Part shown: piece by piece, positions 17,931 through 28,796 of the stretch
How the letters are laid out: each line of letters begins with the position of its first letter
How positions within the stretch are numbered: the first letter of the stretch is position 1
DNA from: Stutzerimonas stutzeri
GTDB taxonomy: Bacteria; Pseudomonadota; Gammaproteobacteria; Pseudomonadales; Pseudomonadaceae
Direction of reading: 5' to 3'
Length of the DNA: 64,000 nt
Assembly: GCF_024448955.1 (NCBI RefSeq)
Contig: NZ_JAMOIH010000001.1
Location: 124,001 to 188,000 of the forward strand
Translations under genes and position numbers: made by a program
The notes under the pieces: model-generated
The model's database searches: none
What the model was told of the DNA's origin: nothing
What the model saw: the letters and a program-made list of their open reading frames with translations, nothing else

Positions 17931-18000
17931 ATCAGCCACGGGCGTGACGGCTAAACAGGCCATCCGCCTCCGTTGCGGGAAAAGGGCAGCGATTCTAACG

Positions 18001-18028
18001 AAAAAACCCGCTCAATGGGCGGGTTTTT
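18001..18028 (-). terminator. Terminator of the tol-pal-cpoB operon
   Basis: AAAAAACCCGCTCAATGGGCGGGTTTTT: stem ACCCGC/GCGGGT flanked by A and T runs, reading well on the minus strand 25 bp after the cpoB stop codon. Confidence 0.85.
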
Positions 18029-18052
18029 GTTAACTGGCGCCGACGGATCGGC

Positions 18053-18880
18053 TTATCGATTCAGTTGGCGCTGAGCCAACTGCGCAGCCGAGCTGTTCGG
18101 GTAGTCGGCAATAACCTGACGAAGGATCCCGTCAGCCTTGTCACGATTGCCCAGCCGCACCTCGACATCCGCAAGCTTGTACAGCGAGTCAGGAACCTTG
18201 CTGTGCTGAGGATACGTCTGACTGACCTTCGCGAATGCCTGGCCGGCCCCCTGCAAATCTCCCTTGGCGAGATTGACCTCGCCCAGCCAGTACTGTGCAT
18301 TACCGGCATAGGGGCTTTGGGGATATTTACGCAAGAAGGCGGAAAAAGCCTGGCTGGCTTTGTCGAAATCCTTCGCCTTGATCAGATCGAAAGCGGCGTC
18401 GTAGTAAAGCTTTTCCCTTTCGGGATCCACCGACTGACTGTTTGCCTGATCTTGCCCGGACGCATTCGCGGGCGCTTGCACCGAGCCACCGGCGTTACTG
18501 CTGCCCGTGGCTGACGAATTCTGGCTGGCCAAACCGCCTGATGCGGCGTTCGCCAAGCGACTATCCAAATCCTGATAACGCTCCAGGCCCTCCTGTTTCA
18601 GGCGCTGGATCTCATTCTGTTGCACTTCCAGCATACCGCGCAGTTGCGCGATTTCTTCCTGCATCTGCTGCAACTGAACGAAGAGCATGCTCTGCGCCGA
18701 AGACGGAGCCGACGCTCCGCCCCCGACATAGGCACCGCCAGTATCTGCTCCAGAGGAATAGCCCGACTCAGGCACACCGCTTTGGGTTTGCGAGTCATAT
18801 TCGACCACTGGGACTTGAGCCGCCGCGAAAAGCGGAAGACCAAGCGCGATAAGCGTCAGAACGTAACGGTGCTTGAGCAT
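18053..18880 (-). CDS. cpoB: Cell division coordinator CpoB (YbgF)
   Basis: 275 residues with a signal peptide (LIALGLPLFAAAQ). The N-terminal half has a trimeric coiled coil (about 60-105, LQQMQEEIAQLRGMLEVQQNEIQRLKQ). A Ser/Gln/Asn linker follows, then TPR repeats (about 155-275, YYDAAFDLIKAKDFDKASQAFSAFLRKYPQSPYAGNAQYWLGEV). CpoB links Tol-driven outer-membrane constriction with PBP1B septal synthesis. It lies 6 bp after pal, last gene of the operon before a strong terminator. Confidence 0.94.
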   Translation of the reverse strand: MLKHRYVLTLIALGLPLFAAAQVPVVEYDSQTQSGVPESGYSSGADTGGAYVGGGASAPSSAQSMLFVQLQQMQEEIAQLRGMLEVQQNEIQRLKQEGLERYQDLDSRLANAASGGLASQNSSATGSSNAGGSVQAPANASGQDQANSQSVDPEREKLYYDAAFDLIKAKDFDKASQAFSAFLRKYPQSPYAGNAQYWLGEVNLAKGDLQGAGQAFAKVSQTYPQHSKVPDSLYKLADVEVRLGNRDKADGILRQVIADYPNSSAAQLAQRQLNR

Positions 18881-18886
18881 GACTTA

Positions 18887-19393
18887 TTACTTACGCAGCT
18901 CAACGCGGCGGTTCTGAGCCCAGGACTGCTCGTCGTTGCCCATGGCAACCGGACGCTCTTCGCCGTAGGAAACCAGCTCCAGCTGAGCAGGAGAAACGCC
19001 CTGCAGAACCAGGTAGCGCTGAACAGCCTTGGAGCGACGCTCGCCCAGAGCCATGTTGTACTCACGAGTACCGCGCTCGTCGGTGTGGCCTTCCAGAACG
19101 ACACGGTTGCCAGCGGACTTCAGGTCCTTGGCATGAACGTCCAGCGCGCGCATGGCTTCCGGCTTCAAGTCCGAGCTGTCGTATTCGAAGTAGAAAGTAG
19201 TGATAGCGCGCAGAGCGGCTTCTTCGCCACCCATGCTGCCGTCGACAGCACCGCTGTCAGCGCCGTAGCCAGCGTTCGGATCAATGGCGGAGGAACCTTC
19301 GCCAGAGTCGTCGCCACCCTTGGACGAACAACCAACAGCTACGGCCATAGCCAGAGTCAGCGCAGCGAACTTACCGAATTTCAGCATTTCCAT
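18887..19393 (-). CDS. pal: Peptidoglycan-associated lipoprotein Pal (OprL)
   Basis: 168 residues with lipobox AVGC (Cys at about 22), then CSSKGGDD. The OmpA-like domain (about 62-168) contains the peptidoglycan-binding segments [12 protein letters not shown] and [20 protein letters not shown], ending in RRVELRK. It is almost the P. aeruginosa OprL sequence. ATG 19393 ([12 protein letters not shown]) matches that protein; an extra three codons upstream are unlikely. Pal anchors the outer membrane to the wall and is released by TolB. It follows tolB by 49 bp. Confidence 0.97.
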   Translation of the reverse strand: MEMLKFGKFAALTLAMAVAVGCSSKGGDDSGEGSSAIDPNAGYGADSGAVDGSMGGEEAALRAITTFYFEYDSSDLKPEAMRALDVHAKDLKSAGNRVVLEGHTDERGTREYNMALGERRSKAVQRYLVLQGVSPAQLELVSYGEERPVAMGNDEQSWAQNRRVELRK

Positions 19394-19442
19394 GTGTAAC
19401 AACCCCAGTTGTGTTTTTGGTTAGTAAAGCGTTGATACCGCA

Positions 19443-20744
19443 TCAGTTCAGGTAAGGGGACCACGATGGCTCACGGACTTCGCCTTGAGCAGTAGGAAGC
19501 GGGAGCCTAACTCGACCATTGATTGATACGAGCATCAAGACTCCCCGGCCCTGCTGGCGGGTCGCGTAGATTAGCATGGTGCCATTAGGCGCAACAGTGG
19601 GCGACTCATCTAAACTCGTATCTGAGAGTAGCCGTAAATTGCCGCGCTGCAGGTCCTGTGCTGCCACCTTGAAATTGGTATAGCCCTCCTGGCGATGAAT
19701 CATCACCAGCGTCTTTTCATCTGCCGATAGTTTCGGGTTTGCGTTGTAGTTACCAACGAAAGTGACTCGTTCGGCATTATTGCTACCCAGACGCTGCTTG
19801 TAGATCTGTGGCTTGCCCGCACGATCCGAGGTGAAGTAGATAGTCTGACCGTCGGCGCCCCAGAAAGGCTCCGTGTCAATTGCGTAATGATTGGTGAGTC
19901 GCTGCAACTGACGCGATCCAAGATCCATCACGTAAATCTCCGGATTGCCATCCTTCGACAGCACGAACGCCAGGCGATTGCCGTCCGGCGAGAACGCCGG
20001 CGCACCGTTGAGCCCTTCGAAGTTGGTGATTTGCTCGCGACGCCCCGTGTCAATGTGCTGCATAAAGATGCGTGGACGCTTCTGTTCGAACGAAACATAG
20101 GCGATTCGACGGCCATCCGGAGAATAGCGCGGCGACAGAATCGGTTCACGCGATTGCAGCAGAGTCACGGCGCGCGCACCGTCGTAGTCGGAGCGCTGCA
20201 GTGTGTAACGCGTATTGGTTCCGCCGAGACGTTCAGCGGTAACGTAGAGCAAGCGCGTGGAGAAAGCCCCCTTGATGCCCGTCAGCTTTTCGAACGCCTG
20301 ATCAGCCGCGAAATGCGCCATATCCCGCAGCTGATCCTGACCGCCACCCACGGTACCCGTCATGACCTGCTGTTCGGTGGTCACATTGAACACCTCGTAG
20401 CGGATCTGCAGCTTGCCGGCCGAAGGCTCGATGTTGCCGACCATGACGTACTGGGCGCCCAATGCCTTCCAGTCACGAAAAATGATTTCGCTGCCACGAG
20501 TCGGCAGGCTGATCATGTTCTGCTTGGGAATCGGCTGGAAAATACCGGTATTGCGCATGTCATTGCCGATGATTTCTGCCATGTCTTCCGGCAGCACAGT
20601 GCCGCCCTGCCAACCGAACGGCACAACCGCGATCGGAATCGCACGATCGGTACCGCTGGTGACGACAATGTTCTTCTCCTGCGCCACGGCACTGCCCATC
20701 ACGAACAGGAAAAAGACGAAAAAACCTCGAAGGTAATTGATCAC
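19443..20744 (-). CDS. tolB: Tol-Pal system beta-propeller protein TolB
   Basis: 433 residues, periplasmic, with a signal peptide of about 21 residues (GSAVAQ-EKN). The N-terminal domain ([14 protein letters not shown]...[17 protein letters not shown]) is followed by a six-bladed propeller with repeated [16 protein letters not shown] / [15 protein letters not shown] / [15 protein letters not shown] blades that binds Pal. It starts with GTG at 20744, overlapping the tolA stop codon (GTGA), which indicates coupled translation. Confidence 0.97.
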   Translation of the reverse strand: MINYLRGFFVFFLFVMGSAVAQEKNIVVTSGTDRAIPIAVVPFGWQGGTVLPEDMAEIIGNDMRNTGIFQPIPKQNMISLPTRGSEIIFRDWKALGAQYVMVGNIEPSAGKLQIRYEVFNVTTEQQVMTGTVGGGQDQLRDMAHFAADQAFEKLTGIKGAFSTRLLYVTAERLGGTNTRYTLQRSDYDGARAVTLLQSREPILSPRYSPDGRRIAYVSFEQKRPRIFMQHIDTGRREQITNFEGLNGAPAFSPDGNRLAFVLSKDGNPEIYVMDLGSRQLQRLTNHYAIDTEPFWGADGQTIYFTSDRAGKPQIYKQRLGSNNAERVTFVGNYNANPKLSADEKTLVMIHRQEGYTNFKVAAQDLQRGNLRLLSDTSLDESPTVAPNGTMLIYATRQQGRGVLMLVSINGRVRLPLPTAQGEVREPSWSPYLN

Positions 20745-21745
20745 AACGCTAGATCCTCAGGCGTAAATGTCATCGTGAACGAGCGATACGGCTGAAACTC
20801 CTGGGCAGAGAGCCCCTGCATTTCGGTCAGCCGACCAATATTTTTTACCGCCGCGACAGCAGAGTTGTCGAAAGGCGCATCACCACTCGAGCGCGAAACG
20901 GTTGCAGCAGTGATGGTGCCATCCGGCAGCATGTTGACCCTGAGCGTTACCGACATGTTGTTCCGGGCCGATGGCGGTCGGGTCCAGCCCTCTGCCGCAC
21001 GCATACGAATCAGGTCATCGAAGTTACCAGCCACCTGATCACCTTGGGTGTCAGCCAGGGCCTGCTGCCGCTCCGTGTCTTCAGACAACAGCTCGGCAAG
21101 TGCTTGTGCCTTCTTGTCCTCAGCAGCCTTGCGGGCAGCCTCGGCTGCTTTCTTCTTGGCTTCTTCGGCGGCCTTTTTCTTCGCAGCCTCAGCTGCCGCC
21201 TTTTTCTTGTCCTCTGCCGCTTTCTTTTTCGCGGCCTCGGCAGCAGCTTTCTTCTTGGCTTCTTCGGCAGCCTTTTTCTTGGCCGCCTCGTCAGCCGCTT
21301 TCTTCTTGGCGATATCCGCCTGTTTTTTCTGTTCGGCTAGTTTCTTGGCTTCTTCGGCTTTTTTCGCCTCCGCGGACTTCTTTGCCGCGTCAGCCTTCGC
21401 TGCTTCGGCCTTTCGAGCCTCGTCCGCCTTCTTTTGTTCCGCTGCCTTGGCGGCGGCCTGTTTCTGCTGCTCGGCCTTGCGCTGTTCCAGCTGCTCAGCT
21501 TCGTACTGCTTGGCCGCCGTTTTCTGAGCCTCACCCGCAATCTTCTGATTCGTCTGAGTCGTAGCTTGGCTCTGAGATTTGAGCTGGTACAAGGTCGCCT
21601 GAACGATGGGCTTGGATGGCGGCAGCTCCGGCGTCATGGCGAAGCTGACGAAGAGCATTCCGAAAATAACGATGTGCAGACCGACCGCCAGAATGGTGGG
21701 CCAGTAGTAGCTCTCCGAGCGTGAACGTTCCAGCTGTTGCATCAA
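20741..21745 (-). CDS. tolA: Tol-Pal system energy transducer TolA
   Basis: 334 residues. One inner-membrane helix (about 15-38, [19 protein letters not shown]), a long Ala/Lys/Glu-rich helical domain (about 60-225, repeats such as [15 protein letters not shown]) spanning the periplasm, and a compact C-terminal domain (about 235-334, [31 protein letters not shown]) that contacts TolB and Pal. The low-complexity DNA repeats here reflect the coiled domain. The start ATG overlaps the tolR stop and the end overlaps tolB, both by 4 bp. Confidence 0.97.
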   Translation of the reverse strand: MMQQLERSRSESYYWPTILAVGLHIVIFGMLFVSFAMTPELPPSKPIVQATLYQLKSQSQATTQTNQKIAGEAQKTAAKQYEAEQLEQRKAEQQKQAAAKAAEQKKADEARKAEAAKADAAKKSAEAKKAEEAKKLAEQKKQADIAKKKAADEAAKKKAAEEAKKKAAAEAAKKKAAEDKKKAAAEAAKKKAAEEAKKKAAEAARKAAEDKKAQALAELLSEDTERQQALADTQGDQVAGNFDDLIRMRAAEGWTRPPSARNNMSVTLRVNMLPDGTITAATVSRSSGDAPFDNSAVAAVKNIGRLTEMQGLSAQEFQPYRSFTMTFTPEDLAL

Positions 21746-22194
21746 GGCGCCTCGGTGATCAAGCCGACGTTACCGACACCCGCTTCCTGCAGCCCGCCCA
21801 TGGCAGACATCACCGAACCGTAGTCCACCGCCTTGTCGCCGCGCACGAACACCTGAACCTGCTTACCCTGGCTACGGTTCTGGTTCATGATCGCGGTGAC
21901 CGCCTTGGTCATCTCATCCAGTGTCAGGGCCTGATCCTGAACGGTTTCGGTGTCCACTTCGCTCCCGATGTTCCAGAAGTAAGTCTTGTCCGCCTTGATC
22001 GAAATGGTCAGTACTTGAGCATCGTTATCCTGAGGCAGGACTTCGCTGCTGACCTTGGGCAGATCGACCTTTACGCCCTGATTGAGCATCGGCGCGGTCA
22101 CCATGAAGATGACCAGCAGCACCAGCATCACATCGATGTAGGGCACCACGTTCATCTCGGCGACAGGTTTGCGTCTGTTGCGAATTCTGGCCAT
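21742..22194 (-). CDS. tolR: Tol-Pal system protein TolR
   Basis: 150 residues with a single transmembrane helix near the N-terminus (about 18-38, PYIDVMLVLLVIFMV) carrying the essential proton-pathway Asp21. The periplasmic domain includes LPKVSSEVLPQ and a C-terminal 'ADKAVDYGSVMSAMGGLQEAGV' amphipathic segment. It works with TolQ to convert proton flow to TolA movement. It follows tolQ by 12 bp and overlaps tolA by 4 bp. Confidence 0.97.
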   Translation of the reverse strand: MARIRNRRKPVAEMNVVPYIDVMLVLLVIFMVTAPMLNQGVKVDLPKVSSEVLPQDNDAQVLTISIKADKTYFWNIGSEVDTETVQDQALTLDEMTKAVTAIMNQNRSQGKQVQVFVRGDKAVDYGSVMSAMGGLQEAGVGNVGLITEAP

Positions 22195-22206
22195 GGCCTG
22201 GGGGCC

Positions 22207-22899
22207 TCAATCTTCGGTGGTGTGAACTTTGCGATGGAGAATCGCCTGGAACTCATCGGCGAAGGTGTAGTAACGACCGATGAGCATCTCGCCACGCGCG
22301 GAGAAACGGTTGTAGGCGATGACCGCGGGAATTGCGGCGAACAGACCGATCGCAGTGGCGATCAATGCCTCGGCGATGCCGGGCGCGACAGTGGCGAGAG
22401 TCGCCTGTTGCACCTGCGCCAGCCCGCGGAACGAATTCATGATGCCCCAGACGGTACCGAACAGACCGATGTAAGGACTGGTAGAGCCGACGGTCGCGAG
22501 GAACGGCAAACTCTGATCGAGCTTTTCTTCTTCGCGGGAAATAGCGACACGCATAGCTCGGTTCACTGCATCCATTACGGCATCGGGATCGACGCCCTGC
22601 TGTTGGCGCAGACGGGAAAACTCCTTGAAGCCGGCGCGGAAGATCTGCTCGACGCCGGAATCCGGATCGGGATTACTGCCGGCCTGGCGATACAGCTTGG
22701 ACAGGTCGATGCCCGACCAAAAACGTTCCTCGAAGGTGTCCAGCGAACGCTTGGCGGCACGCAGCATATTGCCGCGCTGGAAGATGATGATCCACGACAT
22801 CACCGAGGCCGCCACCAGGATCAACATGACCAGCTGAACCACAAAGCTGGCGTTGCTGATCAGGCTCCACATGGACATATGGTCGACGTTGGGTTCCAC
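22207..22899 (-). CDS. tolQ: Tol-Pal system proton channel TolQ
   Basis: 230 residues with three transmembrane segments: about 18-40, 135-158 and 168-192. The family signature TSPYIGLFGTVWGIMNSF and ALIATAIGLFAAIPAVIAYN are present. The start is GTG at 22899, supported by AGGAG at 9-nt spacing; an ATG seven codons inside has no such site. First Tol gene after ybgC, 2 bp apart. Confidence 0.96.
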   Translation of the reverse strand: MEPNVDHMSMWSLISNASFVVQLVMLILVAASVMSWIIIFQRGNMLRAAKRSLDTFEERFWSGIDLSKLYRQAGSNPDPDSGVEQIFRAGFKEFSRLRQQQGVDPDAVMDAVNRAMRVAISREEEKLDQSLPFLATVGSTSPYIGLFGTVWGIMNSFRGLAQVQQATLATVAPGIAEALIATAIGLFAAIPAVIAYNRFSARGEMLIGRYYTFADEFQAILHRKVHTTED

Positions 22900-22901
22900 G
22901 C

Positions 22902-23345
22902 TTAGTCTCCTACAGGGGGTAGACCCGACTCGATGAAGGCTGTGCGCAGCGCTTCGGGAATAGGTCGGGGTTTCAAACTCTCGGTGCGTACACAGGCCAC
23001 CAGAAACTGCCCTTCACAGAGCAGCAAATTGTCCTTGGCGCGTCGTACCTGCTGCCTGAAATGCAGGCTGGCGCGCTTTATTTTTACAACCTCGGCAGTT
23101 ACCAGTAACTCGTCGTCCAGCCGCGCCGGCGCGTGGTAACGCGCTTCGCTCGAATGCACGACGAAAAGCAGGTCTTCGCCAACCAGTTGCGACTGGGCGA
23201 AACCCAGACTGCGCAACCGCTCGGTGCGGGCCCGCTCCATGAACTTGAGGTAATTGACGTAATAAACGATGCCGCCGGCATCGGTATCTTCGTAGTACAC
23301 CCGACACCGATGAGTGAAGGGTTGAGCATCCGATTCCGCGCGCAT
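22902..23345 (-). CDS. ybgC: Acyl-CoA thioesterase YbgC, Tol-Pal associated
   Basis: 147 residues with a hot-dog fold. The catalytic motif [26 protein letters not shown] is at about residues 14-40. It hydrolyses short-chain acyl-CoA or acyl-ACP thioesters and is linked to phospholipid metabolism. First gene of ybgC-tolQRAB-pal-cpoB, 2 bp before tolQ. Start at 23345 ([10 protein letters not shown]); an in-frame start 9 codons upstream is less likely. Confidence 0.94.
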   Translation of the reverse strand: MRAESDAQPFTHRCRVYYEDTDAGGIVYYVNYLKFMERARTERLRSLGFAQSQLVGEDLLFVVHSSEARYHAPARLDDELLVTAEVVKIKRASLHFRQQVRRAKDNLLLCEGQFLVACVRTESLKPRPIPEALRTAFIESGLPPVGD

Positions 23346-23396
23346 ACTAGAGCCAGGCCCCGTAAATTCCAATCGGGTGGGACAAGAATATTTTCT

Positions 23397-24449
23397 TCAC
23401 TTTGTGTCGCCGTCGAACAGGTCCGCTACTGGCGAATCGCCCAGGCGTTTCGGCAGGTTCAGGCCGAAATGCAGATAGGCATGCCGGGTAACCACGCGCC
23501 CACGCGGCGTACGCATGATGTAGCCCTGCTGGATCAGATAGGGCTCGAGCACATCTTCGATGGTGTGGCGCTCTTCGCTGATGGCGGCGGCCAAATTGTC
23601 GATGCCCACTGGCCCGCCATCGAACTTCTCGATCAATGTCAGCAGCAACCGTCGGTCCTGATGATCCAAGCCGCGCTCGTCTACATCGAGCATGTTCAGC
23701 GCGAGATCCGCTGTACGGCGAGTAATCTCACCATTTCCACGAACTTCCGCAAAATCCCGCACCCGGCGCAGCAGGCGGTTGGCGATACGGGGCGTGCCGC
23801 GAGCACGACGGGCAATTTCGAAAGCGCCTTCGGCCTCGATAGCTAGGCCAAGAATGCCGGCCGAACGGCTGACGATGGTCGCCAGATCGGTCGTGGAATA
23901 GAACTCCAACCGTTGCACGATACCGAAGCGATCACGCAGCGGATTAGTGAGCATGCCCGCACGAGTGGTGGCGCCAACCAACGTAAAGGGCGGCAGGTCG
24001 AGCTTGATCGAGCGCGCCGCAGGGCCTTCGCCGATCATGATGTCCAACTGAAAATCTTCCATCGCCGGATACAGCACTTCTTCAACGATGGGAGACAACC
24101 GATGGATCTCGTCGACGAAGAGCACGTCACCCCGCTCCAGATTGGTCAGCAGCGCGGCCAGATCACCGGGCCGCTCCAGCACGGGGCCGGAAGTACTCTT
24201 GATCGAGACACCCATTTCCTGAGCAATGATATTGGCCAGCGTTGTCTTGCCGAGGCCCGGCGGGCCGAAGATCAAGGTGTGATCGAGGGCCTCGCTGCGC
24301 CCGCGAGCCGCACGGATGAACAGATCCATCTGCTCGCGTACGACCGGCTGGCCGATGTATTCGGCCAGACTCAGCGGGCGGATGGCACGGTCGAATTGTT
24401 CTTCGCGGTCGCGACCAGTGGCGGTAATCAGACGATCGGCTTCGATCAT
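23397..24449 (-). CDS. ruvB: Holliday junction branch-migration ATPase RuvB
   Basis: 350 residues, AAA+ motor. Walker [10 protein letters not shown] (about 63-71), Walker [10 protein letters not shown], sensor 1 VGATTRAG, the arginine-finger region, and a winged-helix C-domain ([40 protein letters not shown]). It forms hexameric rings on RuvA to drive branch migration. It starts 4 bp after the ruvA stop codon. Confidence 0.98.
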   Translation of the reverse strand: MIEADRLITATGRDREEQFDRAIRPLSLAEYIGQPVVREQMDLFIRAARGRSEALDHTLIFGPPGLGKTTLANIIAQEMGVSIKSTSGPVLERPGDLAALLTNLERGDVLFVDEIHRLSPIVEEVLYPAMEDFQLDIMIGEGPAARSIKLDLPPFTLVGATTRAGMLTNPLRDRFGIVQRLEFYSTTDLATIVSRSAGILGLAIEAEGAFEIARRARGTPRIANRLLRRVRDFAEVRGNGEITRRTADLALNMLDVDERGLDHQDRRLLLTLIEKFDGGPVGIDNLAAAISEERHTIEDVLEPYLIQQGYIMRTPRGRVVTRHAYLHFGLNLPKRLGDSPVADLFDGDTK

Positions 24450-24453
24450 GTGC

Positions 24454-25059
24454 TTACACCATTCCCTTCAGGGCACGGCGGATCAGATCTTCACTACTCA
24501 AATCGTCTCCCTGTACGGCGGATACGGCACGGCTGGCCTCTTGTGGCTTGAACCCAAGGGAAATCAGCGCGCTGACCGCATCATTCTCGGCGCTTGAGAC
24601 TGCCATATTCGAGCGGGGTTCCACCACCAGAGGTGCGATGGACGGCATGCTCTCCCAGGCTTTGAAGCGATCCTTCAACTCCACCAGCAGCCGCTCGGCC
24701 GTCTTCTTGCCGACGCCCGGAATCTTCACCAGCACGGAGGTATCCTGAGCCTGAACGCAGCGCACCAGTTCGTCCACTTCAAGGCCCGACATCAATGCCA
24801 GCGCCAGCTTGGGGCCGACGCCATTGAGCCGGATCAGTTCGCGAAACAGCTCTCGGTCGCGCTTCTCGGCAAAGCCATACAACAGCTGCGCATCCTCACG
24901 CACCACCATATGGGTGTGCAGCGTCACCGGCTCACCGACAGCAGGCAGGCGGTAGAGCGTGGTCATCGGCACCTCGACTTCATAGCCAACGCCATTCACA
25001 TCCAGTACCAGATGCGGCGGCTGTTTCTCCGCCAGAGTCCCGCGCAAACGTCCAATCAC
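24454..25059 (-). CDS. ruvA: Holliday junction DNA-binding protein RuvA
   Basis: 201 residues. OB-fold domain I ([15 protein letters not shown]), helix-hairpin-helix pair ([16 protein letters not shown] and [20 protein letters not shown]), and RuvB-binding domain III ([22 protein letters not shown]). GTG at 25059 is taken as the start because RuvA proteins begin MIGRLRG and GAGAGGA lies nine bases upstream; the ATG at 25068 would abut the ribosome site. Same strand as ruvC and ruvB. Confidence 0.96.
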   Translation of the reverse strand: MIGRLRGTLAEKQPPHLVLDVNGVGYEVEVPMTTLYRLPAVGEPVTLHTHMVVREDAQLLYGFAEKRDRELFRELIRLNGVGPKLALALMSGLEVDELVRCVQAQDTSVLVKIPGVGKKTAERLLVELKDRFKAWESMPSIAPLVVEPRSNMAVSSAENDAVSALISLGFKPQEASRAVSAVQGDDLSSEDLIRRALKGMV

Positions 25060-25124
25060 AGTATCCATTCCTCTCTCGGCTGCATGAGCGCTGTCAGCCA
25101 TTGTCTTTGTTACCCAGCTAGCTA

Positions 25125-25649
25125 CTACAAACGCAAGCGCCCTGCCCTGCGCTTGGCACCGGCCAGCCCGTGCGGGATAAGGCTCTGCCGATGATGCGCA
25201 TGGCACAAGGCGATCGCTAGCGCGTCTGAGGCATCGATCTGTGGTTTTTTCACCAATTTCAGCAGGTGCATCACCATCATCTGCACCTGCTCTTTGTCAG
25301 CACCACCGGTTCCGGCAATCGCCTGCTTGACCTGGGTGGCGGTGTACTCGGCTATCTCCAAACCCTGCTCGGCAGCAGCCACTATCGCGGCGCCTCGGGC
25401 CTGTCCGAGCTTGAGCGCCGAATCGGCGTTGCGCGCCATGAAGACCTGCTCGATACCCATGGTCACGGGGCCATGAAGGCGGATCACCTCGCTGACGCCA
25501 GCGAATACTGCCTGCAGCCGGGCGGACAGCTCACCACTGCCGGTGCGGATGCAACCGGATGCCACATACTCGCAACTGCGGCCGGTATCGCGCACCACGC
25601 CGTAGCCAGTGATGCGAGAGCCGGGATCGATCCCGAGAATGAGGGTCAT
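25125..25649 (-). CDS. ruvC: Holliday junction resolvase RuvC
   Basis: 174 residues. RNase H-like endonuclease with acidic catalytic residues in [14 protein letters not shown] (Asp7), [10 protein letters not shown] (Glu), and the C-terminal [14 protein letters not shown]. It cuts four-way junctions moved by RuvAB. It lies 65 bp upstream of ruvA in the same direction and 174 bp after yebC, separated from it by a hairpin. Confidence 0.97.
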   Translation of the reverse strand: MTLILGIDPGSRITGYGVVRDTGRSCEYVASGCIRTGSGELSARLQAVFAGVSEVIRLHGPVTMGIEQVFMARNADSALKLGQARGAAIVAAAEQGLEIAEYTATQVKQAIAGTGGADKEQVQMMVMHLLKLVKKPQIDASDALAIALCHAHHRQSLIPHGLAGAKRRAGRLRL

Positions 25650-25757
25650 GCGGTCGCCATACTGTCTATTTATCCAGCCGCGAGTATAAAGGTACAGTCG
25701 CTGCGAGAGCTACCGGAACAATGCCGACGACCGCACGCATCAAGGCGCACAAAAGAG

Positions 25758-25788
25758 AAGCCGGAAACACCCCAACGGTGCCCGGCTT
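25758..25788 (-). terminator. Hairpin terminator after yebC
   Basis: AAGCCGG(AAACACC) pairs with GGTG(CCC)GGCTT, read on the minus strand and followed by CTCTTTTG. It separates yebC from ruvC. Confidence 0.55.
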
Positions 25789-25823
25789 TCATCTTCGACT
25801 TCTAGCTTCTGGCTAGCGCCCGA

Positions 25824-26570
25824 TCACTCTAGCTGTTCCATAATTTCATCGGAGATTTCGGCGTTGTGGTAGACGTTCTGCACGTCGTCCAGATCTTCCA
25901 GCGCATCGATCAGGCGCAGCACCTTCTGCGCGGTTTCCAGATCGGCGAGCGGCGCGGCAATCGAGGGGATCATGGCGATTTCCGCCTCCTCGCCCTTGAA
26001 ACCGGCCGTACTCAGCGCCTCGTTGACGGCATGGAACTCAGCGAAGCTGGTGGATACCACCGCCGAGCCATCCTCGCCCATTTCCACATCATCGGCACCG
26101 GCTTCCAGCGCGGCTTCCATCAGCGCATCTTCGTCCACGCCCGCAGCAAAGCTGATCTGCCCTTTGCGATCGAACATGTAGGCGACCGAGCCATCGGTGC
26201 CCAGGTTACCGCCGTGCTTGCTGAAGGCATGACGCACTTCGGCCGCGGTGCGATTGCGGTTGTCGGTCATGGCTTCGACGATGATGGCCACGCCACTGGG
26301 CGCGTAACCTTCGTAGCTCAGTTCGACGACATTGTCAGCCTCGTTATTACCGGCGCCGCGGGCGATGGCGCGGTCGATCACGTCTCGCGACATGTTGGCG
26401 ACCAGCGCCTTGTCCACCGCCAGGCGCAGGCGCGGGTTATCCGCCGGAATTGCGCCACTTTTGGCGGCAACTGTCAGCTCACGAATGAGCTTGGTAAAAA
26501 TCTTGCCGCGCTTGGCGTCCTGGCGGCCCTTGCGATGCTTGATGTTGGCCCATTTGGAATGACCAGCCAT
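25824..26570 (-). CDS. yebC: YebC/PmpR family DNA-binding transcriptional regulator
   Basis: 248 residues with the invariant N-terminus [23 protein letters not shown], then [16 protein letters not shown] and [27 protein letters not shown]. Long YebC proteins have been described as transcription regulators (PmpR represses quinolone signalling in P. aeruginosa). Some relatives act as ribosome-associated factors relieving polyproline stalling. It follows aspS on the same strand, the typical Pseudomonas order. Confidence 0.95.
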   Translation of the reverse strand: MAGHSKWANIKHRKGRQDAKRGKIFTKLIRELTVAAKSGAIPADNPRLRLAVDKALVANMSRDVIDRAIARGAGNNEADNVVELSYEGYAPSGVAIIVEAMTDNRNRTAAEVRHAFSKHGGNLGTDGSVAYMFDRKGQISFAAGVDEDALMEAALEAGADDVEMGEDGSAVVSTSFAEFHAVNEALSTAGFKGEEAEIAMIPSIAAPLADLETAQKVLRLIDALEDLDDVQNVYHNAEISDEIMEQLE

Positions 26571-26615
26571 AACTGCCTCCCTCTTCGATCAACTTTTCTC
26601 TTGCTGTAACGCAGA

Positions 26616-26635
26616 AGCCCAGGTTTCCCTGGGCT
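26616..26635 (-). terminator. Terminator-like hairpin after aspS
   Basis: AGCCCAGG pairs with CCTGGGCT over a 4-nt loop; on the minus strand it is followed by TCTGCGTT. It lies 13 bp after the aspS stop codon. No strong T run, so termination may be partial and yebC may be read through. Confidence 0.5.
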
Positions 26636-26647
26636 CCGGCTCTGCGG

Positions 26648-28423
26648 TTATTCGGCTTTAGGCTGCTCGCGCAGGCGAATGTGCAACTCGCGCAGCGCCT
26701 TGGCATCCACCGCACCCGGCGCCTGGGTCATGACATCCGCCGCGCTCTGGGTTTTCGGGAAGGCGATCACTTCGCGAATCGATTGCGCGCCGGTCATCAG
26801 CATCACTAGACGGTCCAGGCCGAAGGCCAGGCCACCGTGCGGCGGGGCGCCGTACTTCAGTGCATCGAGCAGGAAGCCAAACTTCTCGTTCTGCTCCGCC
26901 TCATCGATGCCAAGGATGCGGAATACGGTCTGCTGCATGTCCTTGCGGTGGATACGGATGGAACCGCCACCCAGCTCGGTGCCGTTGAGCACCATGTCAT
27001 AGGCGCGCGATAGCGCCACGCCCGGATTGGCTTCCAGCTCTTCGGGGCTGCACTTGGGCGCAGTGAAGGGATGGTGCAGTGCCGACAGCGATCCGTCGTC
27101 GTTTTCCTCGAACATCGGGAAGTCGACGACCCACATCGGCGCCCATTCGCAGGTCAGCAGGTTCAGGTCGTGACCCAGCTTGATGCGCAGCGCGCCCAGC
27201 GCCTCGGAGACGATCTTGGCCTTGTCGGCACCGAAGAAGACGATATCGCCATCGACCGCACCCACGCGATCGAGGATCGCGTTGAGGTTGGCTTCGGGAA
27301 TGTTCTTGACGATGGGCGACTGCAGGCCTTCGACACCTTTGGCACGCTCGTTGACCTTGATATAAGCCAGGCCCTTGGCGCCGTAGATGCCGACGAACTT
27401 GGTGTAGTCGTCGATCTGCTTGCGCGGCATGCTCGCCCCGCCCGGCACGCGCAGCGCGGCAACACGGCACTTGGGATCGTTGGCCGGGCCGGCGAATACC
27501 TTGAATTCGACATCCTTGAGCTGATCTTCTACATCGACCAGTTCCAGCGGAATGCGCAGGTCCGGCTTGTCCGAGCCATAGCGACGCATGGCTTCTTCGA
27601 ACGGCATGTGCGGGAACTCGCCGAACTCGACGCCCAGCACTTCCTTGAACAGCTTGCGCACCATGCCTTCAGTGATGCCGATAATGTCGGATTCATCAAG
27701 GAAGCTGGTCTCGATGTCGATCTGGGTGAATTCCGGCTGGCGGTCGGCCCGCAGATCTTCGTCGCGGAAGCACTTGGCGATCTGATAGTAACGGTCGAAG
27801 CCGGCCACCATCAGCAGCTGCTTGAACAGCTGGGGCGACTGTGGCAGTGCGAAGAAACTGCCGGGATGGGTACGACTGGGCACCAGATAGTCGCGGGCGC
27901 CTTCAGGAGTAGCGCGGGTCAGAATTGGGGTTTCCACATCGAGGAAGCCGTTTTCATCCAAGTAGCGACGAATGCTGGTGGTGATGCTCGAACGCAGCTT
28001 GAGCTTCTCGGCCATTTCCGGGCGGCGCAGGTCGATGAAGCGATAACGCAGGCGGGTTTCCTCGCCTACGTCGCTATATTCGTTGAGCGGGAACGGCGGG
28101 GTTTCCGCCTCGTTCAGCACTTCCAACTCGTAACCCAGCACTTCGATGGCGCCGGACGCCATGTTCGGATTGCGTGCGCCTTCAGGGCGCAGGCGGACCT
28201 TGCCGGTGATCTTCACGACGTACTCGCTGCGCACCCGGTCGGCGGCTGAAAACGTCTCGGCGCGGTCAGGATCGAACACCACCTGGGCCATGCCTTCGCG
28301 GTCACGCACGTCGAGGAAGATAACCCCGCCGTGGTCGCGGCGGCGATGGACCCAACCGCAAAGAGTGATTTCCTGGCCGTCCAGGCTTTCGTTCAACTGG
28401 CCGCAATAGTGGCTGCGCATCAT
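26648..28423 (-). CDS. aspS: Aspartyl-tRNA synthetase (AspRS)
   Basis: 591 residues, class II synthetase of the bacterial long type with a GAD insertion. OB-fold anticodon domain ([26 protein letters not shown]), motif 2 ([18 protein letters not shown]), and motif 3 ([13 protein letters not shown]). It ends in [12 protein letters not shown] like P. aeruginosa AspS, which is non-discriminating and also charges tRNA-Asn. The start is ATG 28423 or the adjacent ATG 28420 (MMRSHYCG). Confidence 0.98.
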   Translation of the reverse strand: MMRSHYCGQLNESLDGQEITLCGWVHRRRDHGGVIFLDVRDREGMAQVVFDPDRAETFSAADRVRSEYVVKITGKVRLRPEGARNPNMASGAIEVLGYELEVLNEAETPPFPLNEYSDVGEETRLRYRFIDLRRPEMAEKLKLRSSITTSIRRYLDENGFLDVETPILTRATPEGARDYLVPSRTHPGSFFALPQSPQLFKQLLMVAGFDRYYQIAKCFRDEDLRADRQPEFTQIDIETSFLDESDIIGITEGMVRKLFKEVLGVEFGEFPHMPFEEAMRRYGSDKPDLRIPLELVDVEDQLKDVEFKVFAGPANDPKCRVAALRVPGGASMPRKQIDDYTKFVGIYGAKGLAYIKVNERAKGVEGLQSPIVKNIPEANLNAILDRVGAVDGDIVFFGADKAKIVSEALGALRIKLGHDLNLLTCEWAPMWVVDFPMFEENDDGSLSALHHPFTAPKCSPEELEANPGVALSRAYDMVLNGTELGGGSIRIHRKDMQQTVFRILGIDEAEQNEKFGFLLDALKYGAPPHGGLAFGLDRLVMLMTGAQSIREVIAFPKTQSAADVMTQAPGAVDAKALRELHIRLREQPKAE

Positions 28424-28796
28424 GGTGGGGTTCGCTTCTCGTATCTTGGAAATTCGTTGGGTCGCTCGATTCGCGACTGGCAGACGGAGCCCATACAGCG
28501 CTCCACCTGAAATCGATCGCTCATCGGCGCAGAGCCAGAGCTACCGGCAGGCATCAGTACGCGGCTACCCTTACGGCAGACGGGCCGCCCGACACAAGCG
28601 CGGGATTATATCCGCATAATCGCCGCAACGCAGCCGGTGCGACAGCAGCTCTTACCGCAATAGCCAATCTGCATTGAACCCAACACCCACCTGCGCCTTC
28701 CAACGAACAGACCGCTACCGGCGACAGTGCGCCACTCACTGTTCACCGTCGTTTTCTGGCATAACTGTCAGTCAATTCATCCAAAGGGAGAGAACC
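28424..28796 (+). other. Intergenic region between divergent aspS and dps-like genes
   Basis: 373 bp holding the divergent promoters of aspS (minus) and the Dps-like gene (plus). The ribosome site AAAGGGAG precedes the latter. I see no convincing open frame, RNA gene or operator. Confidence 0.5.

Noticed and set aside
17229-18000. preQ1 riboswitch near queE/queC
   Set aside because: No short H-type pseudoknot pattern found upstream of queE or between the two genes.
21100-21560. Apparent DNA tandem repeats
   Set aside because: They encode the helical domain of TolA and are not an independent repeat element or CRISPR.
20971-21564. Long plus-strand frame rich in Ser/Pro/Phe/Leu
   Set aside because: Mirror of the Lys/Ala-rich TolA domain; low complexity only.
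27071-28249. 392-codon plus-strand open frame
   Set aside because: Lies wholly antisense to aspS; typical of high-GC mirror frames, without domain or ribosome site.
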